Assembly: GCF_036231945.1 (NCBI RefSeq)
Contig: NZ_CP109599.1
Coordinates: 7,901,501 to 7,965,500 of the forward strand
Length of the DNA stretch: 64,000 nucleotides
DNA from: Streptomyces sp. NBC_01429
Lineage (GTDB): Bacteria > Actinomycetota > Actinomycetes > Streptomycetales > Streptomycetaceae
Direction: 5' to 3'
The notes under the pieces are model-generated. The model was not told the DNA's origin and made no database searches. It saw nothing but the letters and a program-made list of their open reading frames with translations. A program made the translations under genes and the position numbers. Of this stretch, positions 1-9,114 are shown piece after piece. Each line of letters opens with the position of its first letter. Position 1 is the stretch's first letter.

Positions 1-1
1 C

Positions 2-613
2 GTACGGGTCGAGACGGAGCGGGGCGTCCTGCGCGCGGACCGGCTGGTCGTCTGCGCGGGCCCGTGGACCGGGGAACTGCTGCCCGCCTTCGCCGCACCG
101 CTGCGCGTGGTGCGGATCGTGAACGTACACCTCGGCTCCTCCCGGCGGCACCTGCTGGAACCGCCGCTGCTGGGCGCCTTCTCCGTCGAGATCCCGGACA
201 TCGGCCTGCTGTACGGCATCCCGGCCCTCGGCGGCGCCGGCGTCAAGATCGGCCTGGACGACGGGCCGCCGGAGGATCCCTCGGTGCCCGCGGGACCGGT
301 CACCGACGCCGAGCGCGACCGGCTTCTCGGCCTGGCCTCCCGGTTCCTTCCGGCGGCCGACGGGCCGGTGGAGGAGACGATCACCTGCCGCTACACGATG
401 GCGCCGAACAACCGGTTCGCCGTCGGCCGGCTGCCGGGTGAGGAACGGGTGTCGGTGGCGGCGGCCTGCTCCGGTCACGGCTTCAAGTTCGGGCCCGCGC
501 TGGGGGCCGCGCTCGCGGACCTGGCCGAAGGCAGGGAACGCCCGGACCTGGACTTCCTGTCCCCGGCCGCGATGGGCATCGCCGACGGGCCCGGACCGGG
601 AGCCGGGGCATGA
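2..613 (+). CDS. FAD-dependent amine oxidase (sarcosine/N-methyl amino acid oxidase type), C-terminal part
   Basis: The gene enters from the left edge; the frame is open from base 2 and ends at TGA 611-613, leaving about 203 residues. A VVCAGPWTGELLP stretch near the start is typical of the DAO/MSOX fold between the FAD-binding and substrate domains. Near the end, an ACSGHGFKFGP segment matches the C-terminal FAD-contacting motif of sarcosine and N-methyltryptophan oxidases. These enzymes oxidise secondary or primary amines to imines and release peroxide. It converges with the GntR gene 26 bp away and lies beside a copper amine oxidase, so a role in the same amine pathway is likely (inference). 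The substrate cannot be read and the N-terminal dinucleotide-binding region is outside the window. Confidence 0.8.
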   Translation, partial: VRVETERGVLRADRLVVCAGPWTGELLPAFAAPLRVVRIVNVHLGSSRRHLLEPPLLGAFSVEIPDIGLLYGIPALGGAGVKIGLDDGPPEDPSVPAGPVTDAERDRLLGLASRFLPAADGPVEETITCRYTMAPNNRFAVGRLPGEERVSVAAACSGHGFKFGPALGAALADLAEGRERPDLDFLSPAAMGIADGPGPGAGA

Positions 614-639
614 GCACCGGCGCCCGGCCGGACGGGGCG

Positions 640-1362
640 TCAGCCCCGGAAGACGGTGGCCGACCGCTGTTCGTACCAGCGGGCCAACTGCTCACCCGCG
701 CTGGTCACATGGGCCTTCATCTCGGCGCGCGCCCGCTCCGCGTCCTCCGCGGCGAGCGCCTCGACGATGCGCTCGTGCTCACGGATGTTGTCCTCGCGGT
801 GGCGGGGGTTGTCGTGCAGGACGAGGGCGGAGACATTGCGCGGGAACGCCTCGTTGACGTCCTTGATGGCGCGGGCGAGGCGCTGGTTGCCGGCGACGGT
901 GTGGATGAGGGTGTGGAAGCAGTCGTTCGCCGCGGTGGAGGGCGAGGCGCTCTCGCCGGGCGCGGAGCCACCGCCGACGGCGCGCACCGTCTCGTTGGCC
1001 TCGCGCAGCTCCCGCAGGACGTCGGGGGTGACCGCGCGGACCGCCCGTACGCAGGCGAGCCCTTCGAGTTCGGCGCGGACCTCGTAGGCCTCGCGGACCT
1101 CCCAGGGGGAGGGGACGCGGACCACGGCCCCCCGGTTGGGCAGCACCTCGATGAGACCGCCCGCCTGGAGCTGGCGCAGGGCCTCCCGTACGGGAGTGCG
1201 GCTCACGCCGAGGGCGCCGGCGAGTTCGGCCTGTCGCAGCTGGGCCCCGATGGGGATCTCACCGGAAAGGATCCGCGCGCGGATCGCGGCGGCGGTGTCG
1301 TCGACGAGCGCCTTGCCCTTTCCCGCGGGGGAGTCCGCGTCGGCGGTCGGGGCGGTGTCCAT
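640..1362 (-). CDS. GntR family transcriptional regulator, FadR/FCD type
   Basis: A 240-residue protein. A winged HTH occupies about residues 20-85; the core VSRTPVREALRQL at 53-65 is the GntR DNA-recognition signature. An all-helical effector domain (FCD) follows. It is divergent from the copper amine oxidase at 1530, with a 167-bp gap holding GGATCC-centred repeats, and convergent with the FAD oxidase. FCD regulators usually repress neighbouring catabolic genes and release DNA when a carboxylate or amine-derived ligand binds. It is therefore the natural local regulator of the amine oxidase and the 3657-14380 operon; that assignment is inference from position and shared motifs. Confidence 0.88.
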   Translation of the reverse strand: MDTAPTADADSPAGKGKALVDDTAAAIRARILSGEIPIGAQLRQAELAGALGVSRTPVREALRQLQAGGLIEVLPNRGAVVRVPSPWEVREAYEVRAELEGLACVRAVRAVTPDVLRELREANETVRAVGGGSAPGESASPSTAANDCFHTLIHTVAGNQRLARAIKDVNEAFPRNVSALVLHDNPRHREDNIREHERIVEALAAEDAERARAEMKAHVTSAGEQLARWYEQRSATVFRG

Positions 1363-1450
1363 GAGGTCTCCGTCTGGTCGGGAAGGCGAAGGTCGGCGGT
1401 GGTGGGGCAGCGCCGGAGCGGGCGCCCCTGACAGACCACGTACAGCTTTA

Positions 1451-1500
1451 TGTATCCATTCTATAGCAATCAGGATCCAAAGATTCAGGATCCAGAGATT
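1451..1500. promoter_or_regulatory. Candidate GntR operator: tandem 15-bp repeat with GGATCC cores
   Basis: CAGGATCCAAAGATT (1471-1485) is followed directly by CAGGATCCAGAGATT (1486-1500), one mismatch in 15. A related GTATCCATT element lies at 1452-1460. The repeat sits in the AT-richer gap between the divergent GntR and amine oxidase genes, 30 bp before the amine oxidase start. A similar GGATCC dyad precedes the importer gene at 3657. Confidence 0.5.
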
Positions 1501-1529
1501 CCGAACTGTGCGAGTGAGCGGAGCACACC

Positions 1530-3473
1530 ATGAACAACTCCCCCCGAAGTGTCAGCACCCGTGTCCACGCGAGCCGGGAGCGTACCCATCCTCTCGACCC
1601 GCTGTCCCCCGCGGAGATCGACGCCGCGGTCGCCGTGGCACGGGCCGACGGACGGCTCGGCGAGCGCACCAGGTTCTGGGGCGCGGTGCTGGACGAGAGC
1701 TTCGCCCGTGAGGTCATGGCCGGCCGGCACGCCGCGGGCGAGGTGCTGGTCGGACTGGTGGCGATGGACCACGACCTGCCCGGCGCCTGGGAGATCGACG
1801 TGCGGCTCGGGACCGAGCCGCGCTGCCTCGCGTGGCGGGCGGTGGACATCCGGCGGCCCGGCATCACCTCGACGGAGGCGCGCGCGGCCGCGCGCGCGTG
1901 CCGGGAGAGCCCGCTGTTCCGCGAGGCGCTGGCCCGGCGGGGCATCCACGACGTGTCGCTGACGGTGATCGACGCGGAGTCCATCGGCGGCTTCGTACCG
2001 GAGAAGTACAAGGACCGCAGGATCACCTGGGGTTCGGTCTGGCACCGGGTCCAGGAGGACGACAACGCCTATGTGCGCCCGGTGCAGGGCGTCATCCCCC
2101 TCATCGACATGGCGACCATGGAGGTGCTGGAGGTCGAGGACCACGGCGTCGTCCCGGTCTCCGAGGAGCCGGGGCCGCTGTCGGCCGGCGGCTTCGGGCC
2201 GGACCGGGAAGGGCTGAAGCCGCTGGAGGTGGTGCAGCCCGAGGGGCCGAGCTTCACCGTCGACGGGCACCGGGTGAGCTGGCAGGGCTGGGAGCTGCGC
2301 GTGGGCTTCACCCACCGCGAGGGCCTGGTCCTGTACGACCTGAACTTCCTGGGGCGCTCGGTGCTCAAGCGGGCCGCCTGCAACGAGATGTACGTCCCCT
2401 ACCTCGACCCGAGTTCGACGCAGTTCCGCAAGAACTTCTTCGACTGGGGCGAGTACGGCGCCGGCCCGCTGACCAACTCGCTCGCGCTCGGCTGCGACTG
2501 TCTGGGCGTCATCCACTACTTCGACGCGGCCTATTTGGGAGGTGACGGGGCCGCCCAGGAGATCGGCCAGGCGATCTGCATGCACGAGGAGGACGACGGC
2601 ATCCTCTGGAAGCACAACGACCTGCGCCGCGGGGTGAGCGAGGTGCGCCGCTCCCGGCGGCTGATCATCTCCAGCTTCCAGACGGTGGCCAACTACGACT
2701 ACGGGTTCTACTGGTCGCTCTACCAGGACGGCCGCGTCGAGCTGGAGATCAAGCTGACCGGAATGCTGTCGGCCTCCGGTATCGAGGAGGGCCAGGAGGT
2801 GCGGCACGGCCGGGTGGTCTCGCGCAACGTCCAGACCCCCACGCACCAGCACTATTTCGGCCTGCGCCTGGACGTCGCGGTGGACGGCGCGTTCAACCGC
2901 CTGGTGGAGGAGAACGCGGAGGCCGAGGACGACCCCCGCCACGACCCGTACGGCAACGCGGTCCGGATGGTGCGCACCCCGCTGTTGTCGGAGTCGCGGG
3001 CCGCCCGCCGGACGAACCCGGCGACGTCCCGGCACTGGCGGGTGGAGAGCGCGGACCGGGAGAACCGCTACGGCGAGCCGACGGCGTACCGGCTGCTGCT
3101 GCCCCACACCACTCGGCCCTTCGCGCGGCCCGACTCGGTGATGGCCCGCCGGGCGCCCTTCGTCCACCAGCATCTGTGGGCGACGGTCTCCGACCCCGCC
3201 GAGCGGTACGTCGGCGGGCAGTACCCCAACCAGGCGGAGCCCGGCGAGGACGGCGTGCAGGTCTGGCAGCGCAAGGACCGCTCGCTGGACGGAGCGGAGC
3301 TGGTGCTGTGGCCGGTCGTGGGCACCCACCACTTCCCCCGGCCCGAGCAGTGGCCCGTCATGCCGGTCGACCGGGTGCGGCTGGTCTTCGAGCCCGACGG
3401 CTTCTTCGACCGCAACCCGGCCATGGACATCCCCGACCCGTCGGCCGGCGCCGACCACTGCTGCGGCAGCTGA
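1530..3473 (+). CDS. Copper-containing primary amine oxidase (topaquinone)
   Basis: A 647-residue protein, normal size for a bacterial CuAO such as the phenylethylamine/tyramine oxidases. The family converts primary amines to aldehydes with release of ammonia and peroxide. All key residues are visible: the NYDY motif with Tyr389 as the self-processed topaquinone precursor, Asp305 in FFDWGEY as the catalytic base, the HQH copper ligands His439/His441, and the third ligand in THHFPR (His600 or 601, with 601 fitting the family best). The CMHEEDDGILWKH segment is strongly conserved in this family. The ATG at 1530 follows a GCGGAG site. No signal peptide is seen, so it is probably cytoplasmic. It is transcribed away from the GntR gene. 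The exact amine substrate is unknown. Confidence 0.95.
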   Translation: MNNSPRSVSTRVHASRERTHPLDPLSPAEIDAAVAVARADGRLGERTRFWGAVLDESFAREVMAGRHAAGEVLVGLVAMDHDLPGAWEIDVRLGTEPRCLAWRAVDIRRPGITSTEARAAARACRESPLFREALARRGIHDVSLTVIDAESIGGFVPEKYKDRRITWGSVWHRVQEDDNAYVRPVQGVIPLIDMATMEVLEVEDHGVVPVSEEPGPLSAGGFGPDREGLKPLEVVQPEGPSFTVDGHRVSWQGWELRVGFTHREGLVLYDLNFLGRSVLKRAACNEMYVPYLDPSSTQFRKNFFDWGEYGAGPLTNSLALGCDCLGVIHYFDAAYLGGDGAAQEIGQAICMHEEDDGILWKHNDLRRGVSEVRRSRRLIISSFQTVANYDYGFYWSLYQDGRVELEIKLTGMLSASGIEEGQEVRHGRVVSRNVQTPTHQHYFGLRLDVAVDGAFNRLVEENAEAEDDPRHDPYGNAVRMVRTPLLSESRAARRTNPATSRHWRVESADRENRYGEPTAYRLLLPHTTRPFARPDSVMARRAPFVHQHLWATVSDPAERYVGGQYPNQAEPGEDGVQVWQRKDRSLDGAELVLWPVVGTHHFPRPEQWPVMPVDRVRLVFEPDGFFDRNPAMDIPDPSAGADHCCGS

Positions 3474-3591
3474 CGACGGGTCAAGAACCGTATGTGTCAA
3501 TACATCGAGGCAGAAAATATGCAAGATCCCGATTTCATACGTTCGTAACGTTCGGGACATGGCTCGGAAGCGCGAGCCGGACAGCATGCAT

Positions 3592-3625
3592 TTGGATCCA
3601 ATCGGTACAGGATTAGATCCATTCC
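3592..3625. promoter_or_regulatory. Candidate GntR operator upstream of the ABC importer operon
   Basis: TTGGATCCAA (3592-3601) is a perfect 10-bp palindrome, followed by an imperfect GGATTAGATCC copy at 3610-3620. It lies 32-65 bp before the importer start and resembles the repeats upstream of the amine oxidase, suggesting shared control. A Shine-Dalgarno AAGGAGG stands at 3645-3651. Confidence 0.45.
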
Positions 3626-3656
3626 TTCAGAGGAACGGTGCCCCAAGGAGGCCCTC

Positions 3657-5324
3657 ATGCCGGATCAGTCGCAGGGATCGCCCGCACTCCGCCCGGCCGA
3701 AGCGCAGATTTCCCGCCGCTCCGTGCTGCGCGGCGCCAGTGTCCTCGGCGTCGGAGTGGGCTTCGCACTGACCCCGCTGCTCACCGCCTGCGGTGTGGCG
3801 GACGACGGGGCCGGGAAGTCCGGCGGCGGATCCGGCAAGGGCGGCACCCTGACCCTCGCGATCGACTCCACCAGCGCGGTCAACGACCCCGCCTTCTACA
3901 CGACCCTGGGGGACTGGATGGCGGTGGACTGCGTCTGCCGCGGCCTCACCTTCATCTCCTTCGAGTCCAACGAACCCGCGCCGGACCTCGCCAAGAGCTG
4001 GAAGGTCTCCGACGACCGGCTCACCTACACCTTCACTCTCCGCGAGGGCGTGAAGTTCCACGACGGTACGACGCTCTCCTCCGCCGACGTCCTGGCCACT
4101 CTCGACCGGCAGTTCGACCCGGAGAACAAGACCCTGCCCAAGGGCGCGTCCAGACCTCTGGCCTCCCTCGGCGCGAACGTGGCCTCGCTGACCGCCGAGG
4201 ACGAACTCACCGTCAAACTGGTGCTCAAGACGCCCGACCGCACCGTCCTCGCCCAGCTCTCCGACATCGGCGGCCGCGTCATCTCCAAGGCCGCCCTCGA
4301 CAAGTACGGGTCCGGCATCGGCAAGCACCTCGTCGGCACCGGGCCCTTCCGGTTCTCCTCGGCCACCTCGGGCCAGTCCATCACCCTCGAAGCCTTCGAC
4401 GACTTCCGGCTCGGCCGGCCGCCGATCGACCGACTGGTCCTGCGCCAGGTGCAGGACCCCTCGGCGATCGTCAGCTCCCTGCTCAGCGGCGACGTGTCCG
4501 CCACCCAGTTCACCCCGTACTCCGCCGTCGAGCAGCTCAAGTCCGACCCGTCGGTCACCGTCCACGACACCCGGGAGGGCTTCGACGCCATCCTGATGAT
4601 CGACGCCCGGCGCGTCCCCGAGCTGAAGGTGCGCAAGGCCATCAACCTGGCCATCGACCGCAAGGCGATCGTCCAGCAGGCCTTCTTCGGCGTCGGCAGC
4701 GAACCCGAGGGCTATGCGATACCGCCCGCCCAGAACGGCTACGACACCGGCCTCGCCGACCTGAGCACCAAGAACCTCGCGCAGGCCAGGAGGCTGCTGA
4801 AGGAGGCGGGCGCGGAGGGCCGCGAGCTGGGCCTGATGGCGGCCAGCGACTCCTGGCATCCCAAGGCCGCGCAGATCGTCAAGCAGAACCTGGAGGACGC
4901 CGGCTTCACGGTGAAAACCACCTCCGTCGACCCTGCCTCGTACTTCAGCCGGCTCAGCGACGGCGAGGACGATTACCACGACCTGATGATCTGGGAACGC
5001 AACTCCTACGTCCCCGACCCCAACAACATGGTCGGCTCCATGGCCAACCCCGCCGGTCTCTACGGCAGCACCATCACCGGCCTGGACACGCTGGACGGCG
5101 CCGCCGGCATGGCCGAGGACCTGGTGGCGGCCAAGAACCTGCCGGACGGCACGAAGCGCACCGCCGCCTACTCCAGGATCCAGCGGCGCTGGGCGGAGGA
5201 GTACATGGTGATCGCCATGCTGGCCTGCTCCACGAACCTGGTGGTCAGCGGCTCCGGGGTGAAGGGGATCAACGCCTCGGCGCTGGGCAACCACCGCTGC
5301 TTCATGGAGAAAGCCAGTGTCTGA
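3657..5324 (+). CDS. ABC transporter substrate-binding lipoprotein, peptide/nickel (family 5) type
   Basis: A 555-residue protein with an AAGGAGG site 5 bp before the ATG. The N-terminus has a twin-arginine SRRSVLRG (residues 19-26), a hydrophobic stretch and a lipobox LTAC with Cys45. This suggests Tat export and lipid anchoring on the outer face of the membrane. The rest matches the DppA/OppA fold, for example LAKSWKVSDDRLTYTFTLR and the FHDGTTLSSADV segment typical of SBP family 5. It is the first gene of a tightly packed operon that continues to 14380, so it probably captures the compound degraded by the enzymes downstream. Family 5 proteins bind peptides, opines, amines or metals; the ligand cannot be read. 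Confidence 0.92.
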   Translation: MPDQSQGSPALRPAEAQISRRSVLRGASVLGVGVGFALTPLLTACGVADDGAGKSGGGSGKGGTLTLAIDSTSAVNDPAFYTTLGDWMAVDCVCRGLTFISFESNEPAPDLAKSWKVSDDRLTYTFTLREGVKFHDGTTLSSADVLATLDRQFDPENKTLPKGASRPLASLGANVASLTAEDELTVKLVLKTPDRTVLAQLSDIGGRVISKAALDKYGSGIGKHLVGTGPFRFSSATSGQSITLEAFDDFRLGRPPIDRLVLRQVQDPSAIVSSLLSGDVSATQFTPYSAVEQLKSDPSVTVHDTREGFDAILMIDARRVPELKVRKAINLAIDRKAIVQQAFFGVGSEPEGYAIPPAQNGYDTGLADLSTKNLAQARRLLKEAGAEGRELGLMAASDSWHPKAAQIVKQNLEDAGFTVKTTSVDPASYFSRLSDGEDDYHDLMIWERNSYVPDPNNMVGSMANPAGLYGSTITGLDTLDGAAGMAEDLVAAKNLPDGTKRTAAYSRIQRRWAEEYMVIAMLACSTNLVVSGSGVKGINASALGNHRCFMEKASV

Positions 5325-6222
5325 CCCCGCGGGTGCCGTCACCGGCATCACCGAGGCACCGGCCGCGGCCACCGCCTTCCGGGAATGGCCGGCGAAGCTG
5401 CGGCGGCGCGGCGTCGGCACGTCCTGGCCGGCCCTGGTGTCCTGGGCGTTCCTGATCGCGATCGTCCTGGTCGCCCTCGTCGGGCCCTGGCTGATCGCGG
5501 CCGACCCGGCCCGGCAGACCTCCTCGGCGCTGCTGCCCTTCGGCTCGCCCGGCCACCCCCTCGGCACCGACGACCTGGGCCGGGACGAACTGTCCCGGCT
5601 GGTGCACGGGGCGAGGCCGCTGCTGCTCGTGGCGTTCGCCTCGACCGCGCTGGCGGCCGTGACCGGCACCGGCGTCGGCCTGCTCGCCGGCTACGCGGGC
5701 GGCGCCGTCGAACAGGTACTGATGCGCGCCGTCGACCTCGCCCTCGCCTTCCCGTCCATCCTGCTGGTCATCCTCCTGGTCGTCGCCGCCGGACCGGGCA
5801 CCACGAGCCTCGTCGTCGGGGTCGGGGTGTCCCTCGCCCCGGGCCTGGCGCGGCTGGCCCGGGCGCTCACGGCGCGGGAGACCTCCCGGGACTACGTCGT
5901 CGCCGCACGGCTGGGCGGCACCCGCACCCCGCGCATCCTGGTCCAGGAGATCCTGCCCAACATCGCCGGACCGATGGTGGCCCAGGTCGTCATGACCCTG
6001 TCGGTCGCGGCCGGCTTCGCCGCCGGTCTGTCGTACCTGGGCCTCGGCATCCAGCCGCCCACCCCCGACTGGGGCTACATGGTCCAGGCCGGCCAGGAGT
6101 TCCTGTACTCCGCGCCCCGCCTGGTGGTGCTGCCGGCGGCCCTGACCCTGCTGTCCGTCGTGGCCTGCAACTTCGTCGGCGACGACCTGCGGGACGCGCT
6201 CGACCCGAAGGGCACCGCATGA
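5317..6222 (+). CDS. ABC transporter permease, DppC type
   Basis: A 301-residue inner-membrane permease. The GTG start overlaps the end of the binding-protein gene by 8 bp, so translation is probably coupled. The family signature GTDDLGRDELSRLVHGAR near residue 75 and the cytoplasmic EAA-loop region (ARLGGTRTPRILVQEILPN) identify a DppC/OppC subunit. About six membrane segments are visible. It pairs with the next permease to form the import channel. The C-type permease comes before the B-type one here, the reverse of the common dppB-dppC order. Confidence 0.92.
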   Translation: MSDPAGAVTGITEAPAAATAFREWPAKLRRRGVGTSWPALVSWAFLIAIVLVALVGPWLIAADPARQTSSALLPFGSPGHPLGTDDLGRDELSRLVHGARPLLLVAFASTALAAVTGTGVGLLAGYAGGAVEQVLMRAVDLALAFPSILLVILLVVAAGPGTTSLVVGVGVSLAPGLARLARALTARETSRDYVVAARLGGTRTPRILVQEILPNIAGPMVAQVVMTLSVAAGFAAGLSYLGLGIQPPTPDWGYMVQAGQEFLYSAPRLVVLPAALTLLSVVACNFVGDDLRDALDPKGTA

Positions 6223-7304
6223 GCGCCCTCCCGCTGCCGCGCGTCCGGCGCGGGAACCGTCCGAGGTCCGAACGGGCCGACACCCTGCGGGCGATGGCCC
6301 GCAGGCTCCTCGGCATCCCGGTCGTCATGTTCGCGCTGGCCACCCTGGTCTTCGTCGCCATGCGCCTGCTGCCCGGATCGCCCACCGCCTCCCTGGCGGG
6401 CGGCGGAACGAATCTCACGGCCGAGGAGATAGCGCGGAACGAGGCCAGGACCAGCCAGGCCCTCGGCCTCGACCAGCCGCTCCTCACCCAGTACGCCACC
6501 TACCTCGACGACCTGGTGCACCTGCGGTTCGGCTCTTCGTTCTTCGGCTCCAACAGCGTCCTCGACATGCTGGGCGACGCCCTGCCGGGCACCATCGAAC
6601 TGACCCTGGCCGCGATGACCGTCGCCGTCCTCCTGGGCGTGGTCACCGGTGTCGTCGCCGCGCTGCGCAAGGGCACCTGGATCGACACCGCGACCCGGGC
6701 CGTGGCGACGGTGAGTTTCTCCCTGCCGTGGTTCGCGCTCGGGGTGATCGCCATCGTCGTCTTCGGCGTCTGGCTGCGCTGGCTGCCCGTCCTGGGACGG
6801 CTGCCCAGCTCACTCGACTACCGGCCCACGACCAACTTCGTCCTCCTCGACGCGATGCTCCAGAATCGCCCCGAACTGATCGGCCCCTGGCTCCAGCACC
6901 TGATCCTGCCCGCCACCACCCTGGCACTGTCGATGGCCGGATACATCACCCGCATCGTGCGCGCCTCCGTCCTGGACGTCCTCGGCGACGACTTCGTCCG
7001 GACCGCCCGCATGAAGGGACTCGCGGAAGGCGCGGTCATCCGGCGGCACGTGCTCCGCAACTCCTGGCTCCCGATCGTCACGGTCCTCGGCCTGCAGTTC
7101 GGGTCCCTGCTGGGCGGCTCCGTGATCACCGAGACCGTCTTCTCCTACGGCGGCGTCGGCCGGCTGCTGGTGCAGGGCGTGCTCCAGCGCGACTACCCCG
7201 TGGTGCAGGGCGCGGCGCTCGCCATCGCCCTGCTGTTCGTCCTCGTCAACTACGCGGTGGACGTGCTCTACATGATCCTCGATCCACGTATACGGAAGGG
7301 CTGA
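6219..7304 (+). CDS. ABC transporter permease, DppB type
   Basis: A 361-residue membrane protein starting at ATG 6219 in an ATGA overlap with the upstream permease. An N-terminal membrane anchor is followed by a periplasmic segment and five or so further helices. The family hallmarks are visible: RLLPGSP after the first helix, GLDQPLLTQY, and the EAA-type loop RTARMKGLAEGAVIRRHVLRN that docks to the ATPases. The TETVFSYGGVGRLL segment near the end is typical of DppB/OppB. The open frame extends upstream to 5385, but that part is an out-of-frame reading of the DppC gene. Confidence 0.92.
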   Translation: MSALPLPRVRRGNRPRSERADTLRAMARRLLGIPVVMFALATLVFVAMRLLPGSPTASLAGGGTNLTAEEIARNEARTSQALGLDQPLLTQYATYLDDLVHLRFGSSFFGSNSVLDMLGDALPGTIELTLAAMTVAVLLGVVTGVVAALRKGTWIDTATRAVATVSFSLPWFALGVIAIVVFGVWLRWLPVLGRLPSSLDYRPTTNFVLLDAMLQNRPELIGPWLQHLILPATTLALSMAGYITRIVRASVLDVLGDDFVRTARMKGLAEGAVIRRHVLRNSWLPIVTVLGLQFGSLLGGSVITETVFSYGGVGRLLVQGVLQRDYPVVQGAALAIALLFVLVNYAVDVLYMILDPRIRKG

Positions 7305-7309
7305 GTCGT

Positions 7310-7999
7310 ATGAACATCGTGCTGGTTCATGGCGCGGGCGGACGTCCCACCACCTGGACGGAGGTCGAACCCCTGCTCGCCGCCCGGGGACACCGGACCG
7401 TCGCCGTCACCAACCCGCTGACCTCCCTGGAGGAGGACCTGGCGCACACCACCGCAGCCATCGACGAGACGGAGGGGCCGGTGCTCCTCGTCGGCCACTC
7501 CTACGGGGGCGCGGTCATCACCAACGCCGGCCGGCATCGCGCCGTCCGGGGCCTGGTCTTCATCGCGGCCTTCGGACCCGAGGAGGGCGAGACCGTCAAC
7601 GGCATCGTCGAACGGTACGAGCCCGCGGAGATCTCGGCGTTCATGCGGCGCGGCCCGAACGGGGAGTGGAAGTCGGAACCGGGCGAGGAGTTCTGGGCCG
7701 AGATCGGCCCCGACCTGTCGCCCGGGCACCGGGCCGCCGTCGAGGCCGAGGGACGCCAGGCGGACAACCGCGTCTTCACCCAGCCGACCGGGAAACCCGC
7801 CTGGCGCACCCTGCCCAGCTGGTACCTGGTCGCCGACGACGACCGCACCCTGCGCCCGGAAGCGCAGCGGGACATGGCCCTCCGGATGGGGGCCGTCACC
7901 GAGCACGTACCGGGCAGCCACTACACGACGCTCGTGCACCCGCGGCGGGTGGCCGACCTCATCCACACCGCGGCCGCGGCCGTGAGCGGCACGCCGTGA
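7310..7999 (+). CDS. Alpha/beta hydrolase, small esterase/amidase type
   Basis: A 229-residue protein starting at ATG 7310, preceded by GGAAGGG. The fold is clear: an N-terminal IVLVHGAGG oxyanion loop, the nucleophile elbow GHSYGG with Ser64, a late Asp in LVADDDRTL and the catalytic His in GSHYTTLVHP. It resembles the salicylate-esterase/HNL-like Abhydrolase_6 group. It lies inside the importer operon, five bases after a permease and overlapping the following ATPase by a GTGA. This placement suggests it hydrolyses the imported compound or an intermediate; the bond cleaved is unknown. Confidence 0.88.
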   Translation: MNIVLVHGAGGRPTTWTEVEPLLAARGHRTVAVTNPLTSLEEDLAHTTAAIDETEGPVLLVGHSYGGAVITNAGRHRAVRGLVFIAAFGPEEGETVNGIVERYEPAEISAFMRRGPNGEWKSEPGEEFWAEIGPDLSPGHRAAVEAEGRQADNRVFTQPTGKPAWRTLPSWYLVADDDRTLRPEAQRDMALRMGAVTEHVPGSHYTTLVHPRRVADLIHTAAAAVSGTP

Positions 8000-9114
8000 C
8001 CGGGCCCGCCGCCCGCGGGCGGGAGAGCCCGGCCGCCGGACCGCCCGCGGTCCTCGAAATCCGCGGTCTGCGGGTCGGGTTCGACGTGCCGGCGGGACGG
8101 CTGCCGGCCGTCGCCGGCGTGGACCTGACCCTGCGCCAAGGGGAGATCCTGGCGCTGGTCGGCGAGTCGGGGTCGGGGAAGTCCGCGCTGTCCATGAGCC
8201 TGGTCGGCCTCAACCGGGGCCCGCGCACACACATCAGCGGCGAGGTGGACTTCGGCGGCCGCAACCTGGCCGAGGCCTCCGAGAGCGAACTGCGCGCCGT
8301 CCGCGGCAAGGACATCGCCGTCGTCTTCCAGGACTCCCTGGCGGCGCTCAACCCGCTGCACCGGGTCGGAGCCCAGGTCGTGGAGATGATGCGCGCCCAC
8401 CGCGCGATGCCCCGCGCGCTGGCCATGGACCGGGCCGTGGAACTGCTCGGCGAGGTCGGCATCGCCAGCCCCCGCGACAACGCCCGCGCCCTGCCCCACC
8501 AGCTGTCGGGCGGAATGCGCCAGCGCGTGATGATCGCCATGGGCCTGGCCAACGACCCCGCCGTACTGATCGCGGACGAACCCACCACGGCGCTCGACGT
8601 CACCATTCAGGCGCAGGTCCTCTCCGTGCTGGAGCGGGCGCGCGCCGACCACGGCACCGCGATCCTCCTGATCACCCACGACCTGGGAGTGGTCGCCGAG
8701 GTCGCCGACCGGGTCGCCGTGATGTACGCGGGCCGCATCGTGGAGCAGGGCACGCGCGACGAGGTGCTGTTCGACCCCCAGCACCCGTACACCATCGGCC
8801 TGCTGGGCTCGGTGCCGCCGATCGACGGCCCCGTCACCGACCGGCTGCCCGCCATCCCCGGGAACCCGCTGACCGGTGTGCACCGCCCGAGCGGCTGCGC
8901 GTTCGCCGGGCGCTGCGCCTTCTCCCGGGACGAGTGCCAGGAGCCGCCCGAGCTGCTCCGTCGGCACGGCGGCCCCGGCCATCTGGACGCCTGCGTCCTG
9001 CCCGCCCCCGTACGGGAGTCGGCGCGCCGGGCCGGGCCGAGCCCGAGCCCGGAACCGGAACCGGCACGGCGGACGGACCGGGACCTGGTACCCAACGAAA
9101 GGGGGCGCTCGTGA
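7996..9114 (+). CDS. ABC transporter ATP-binding protein, DppD type
   Basis: A 372-residue ATPase with a GTG start in a GTGA overlap with the hydrolase gene. Walker A is GESGSGKS, the Q-loop region is VVFQDSLAALNP, the signature is LSGGMRQR and Walker B is VLIADEPTTALD. The C-terminal oligopeptide-transporter extension with paired cysteines (CAFAGRCAFSRDEC) marks the DppD/OppD subfamily. It powers the two permeases together with the next gene. The tail after about residue 340 is Pro/Glu-rich and low in complexity. Confidence 0.92.
   Translation: MTGPAARGRESPAAGPPAVLEIRGLRVGFDVPAGRLPAVAGVDLTLRQGEILALVGESGSGKSALSMSLVGLNRGPRTHISGEVDFGGRNLAEASESELRAVRGKDIAVVFQDSLAALNPLHRVGAQVVEMMRAHRAMPRALAMDRAVELLGEVGIASPRDNARALPHQLSGGMRQRVMIAMGLANDPAVLIADEPTTALDVTIQAQVLSVLERARADHGTAILLITHDLGVVAEVADRVAVMYAGRIVEQGTRDEVLFDPQHPYTIGLLGSVPPIDGPVTDRLPAIPGNPLTGVHRPSGCAFAGRCAFSRDECQEPPELLRRHGGPGHLDACVLPAPVRESARRAGPSPSPEPEPARRTDRDLVPNERGRS

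Noticed and set aside
1485..3587. 700-codon minus-strand open frame across the copper amine oxidase
   Set aside because: Antisense of a clearly real gene; the reading is Ala/Arg/Pro/Val-rich without motifs, typical of high-GC mirror frames.
3627..5669. 680-codon minus-strand open frame across the binding-protein gene
   Set aside because: Mirror frame of the lipoprotein gene; no ribosome site or family feature.
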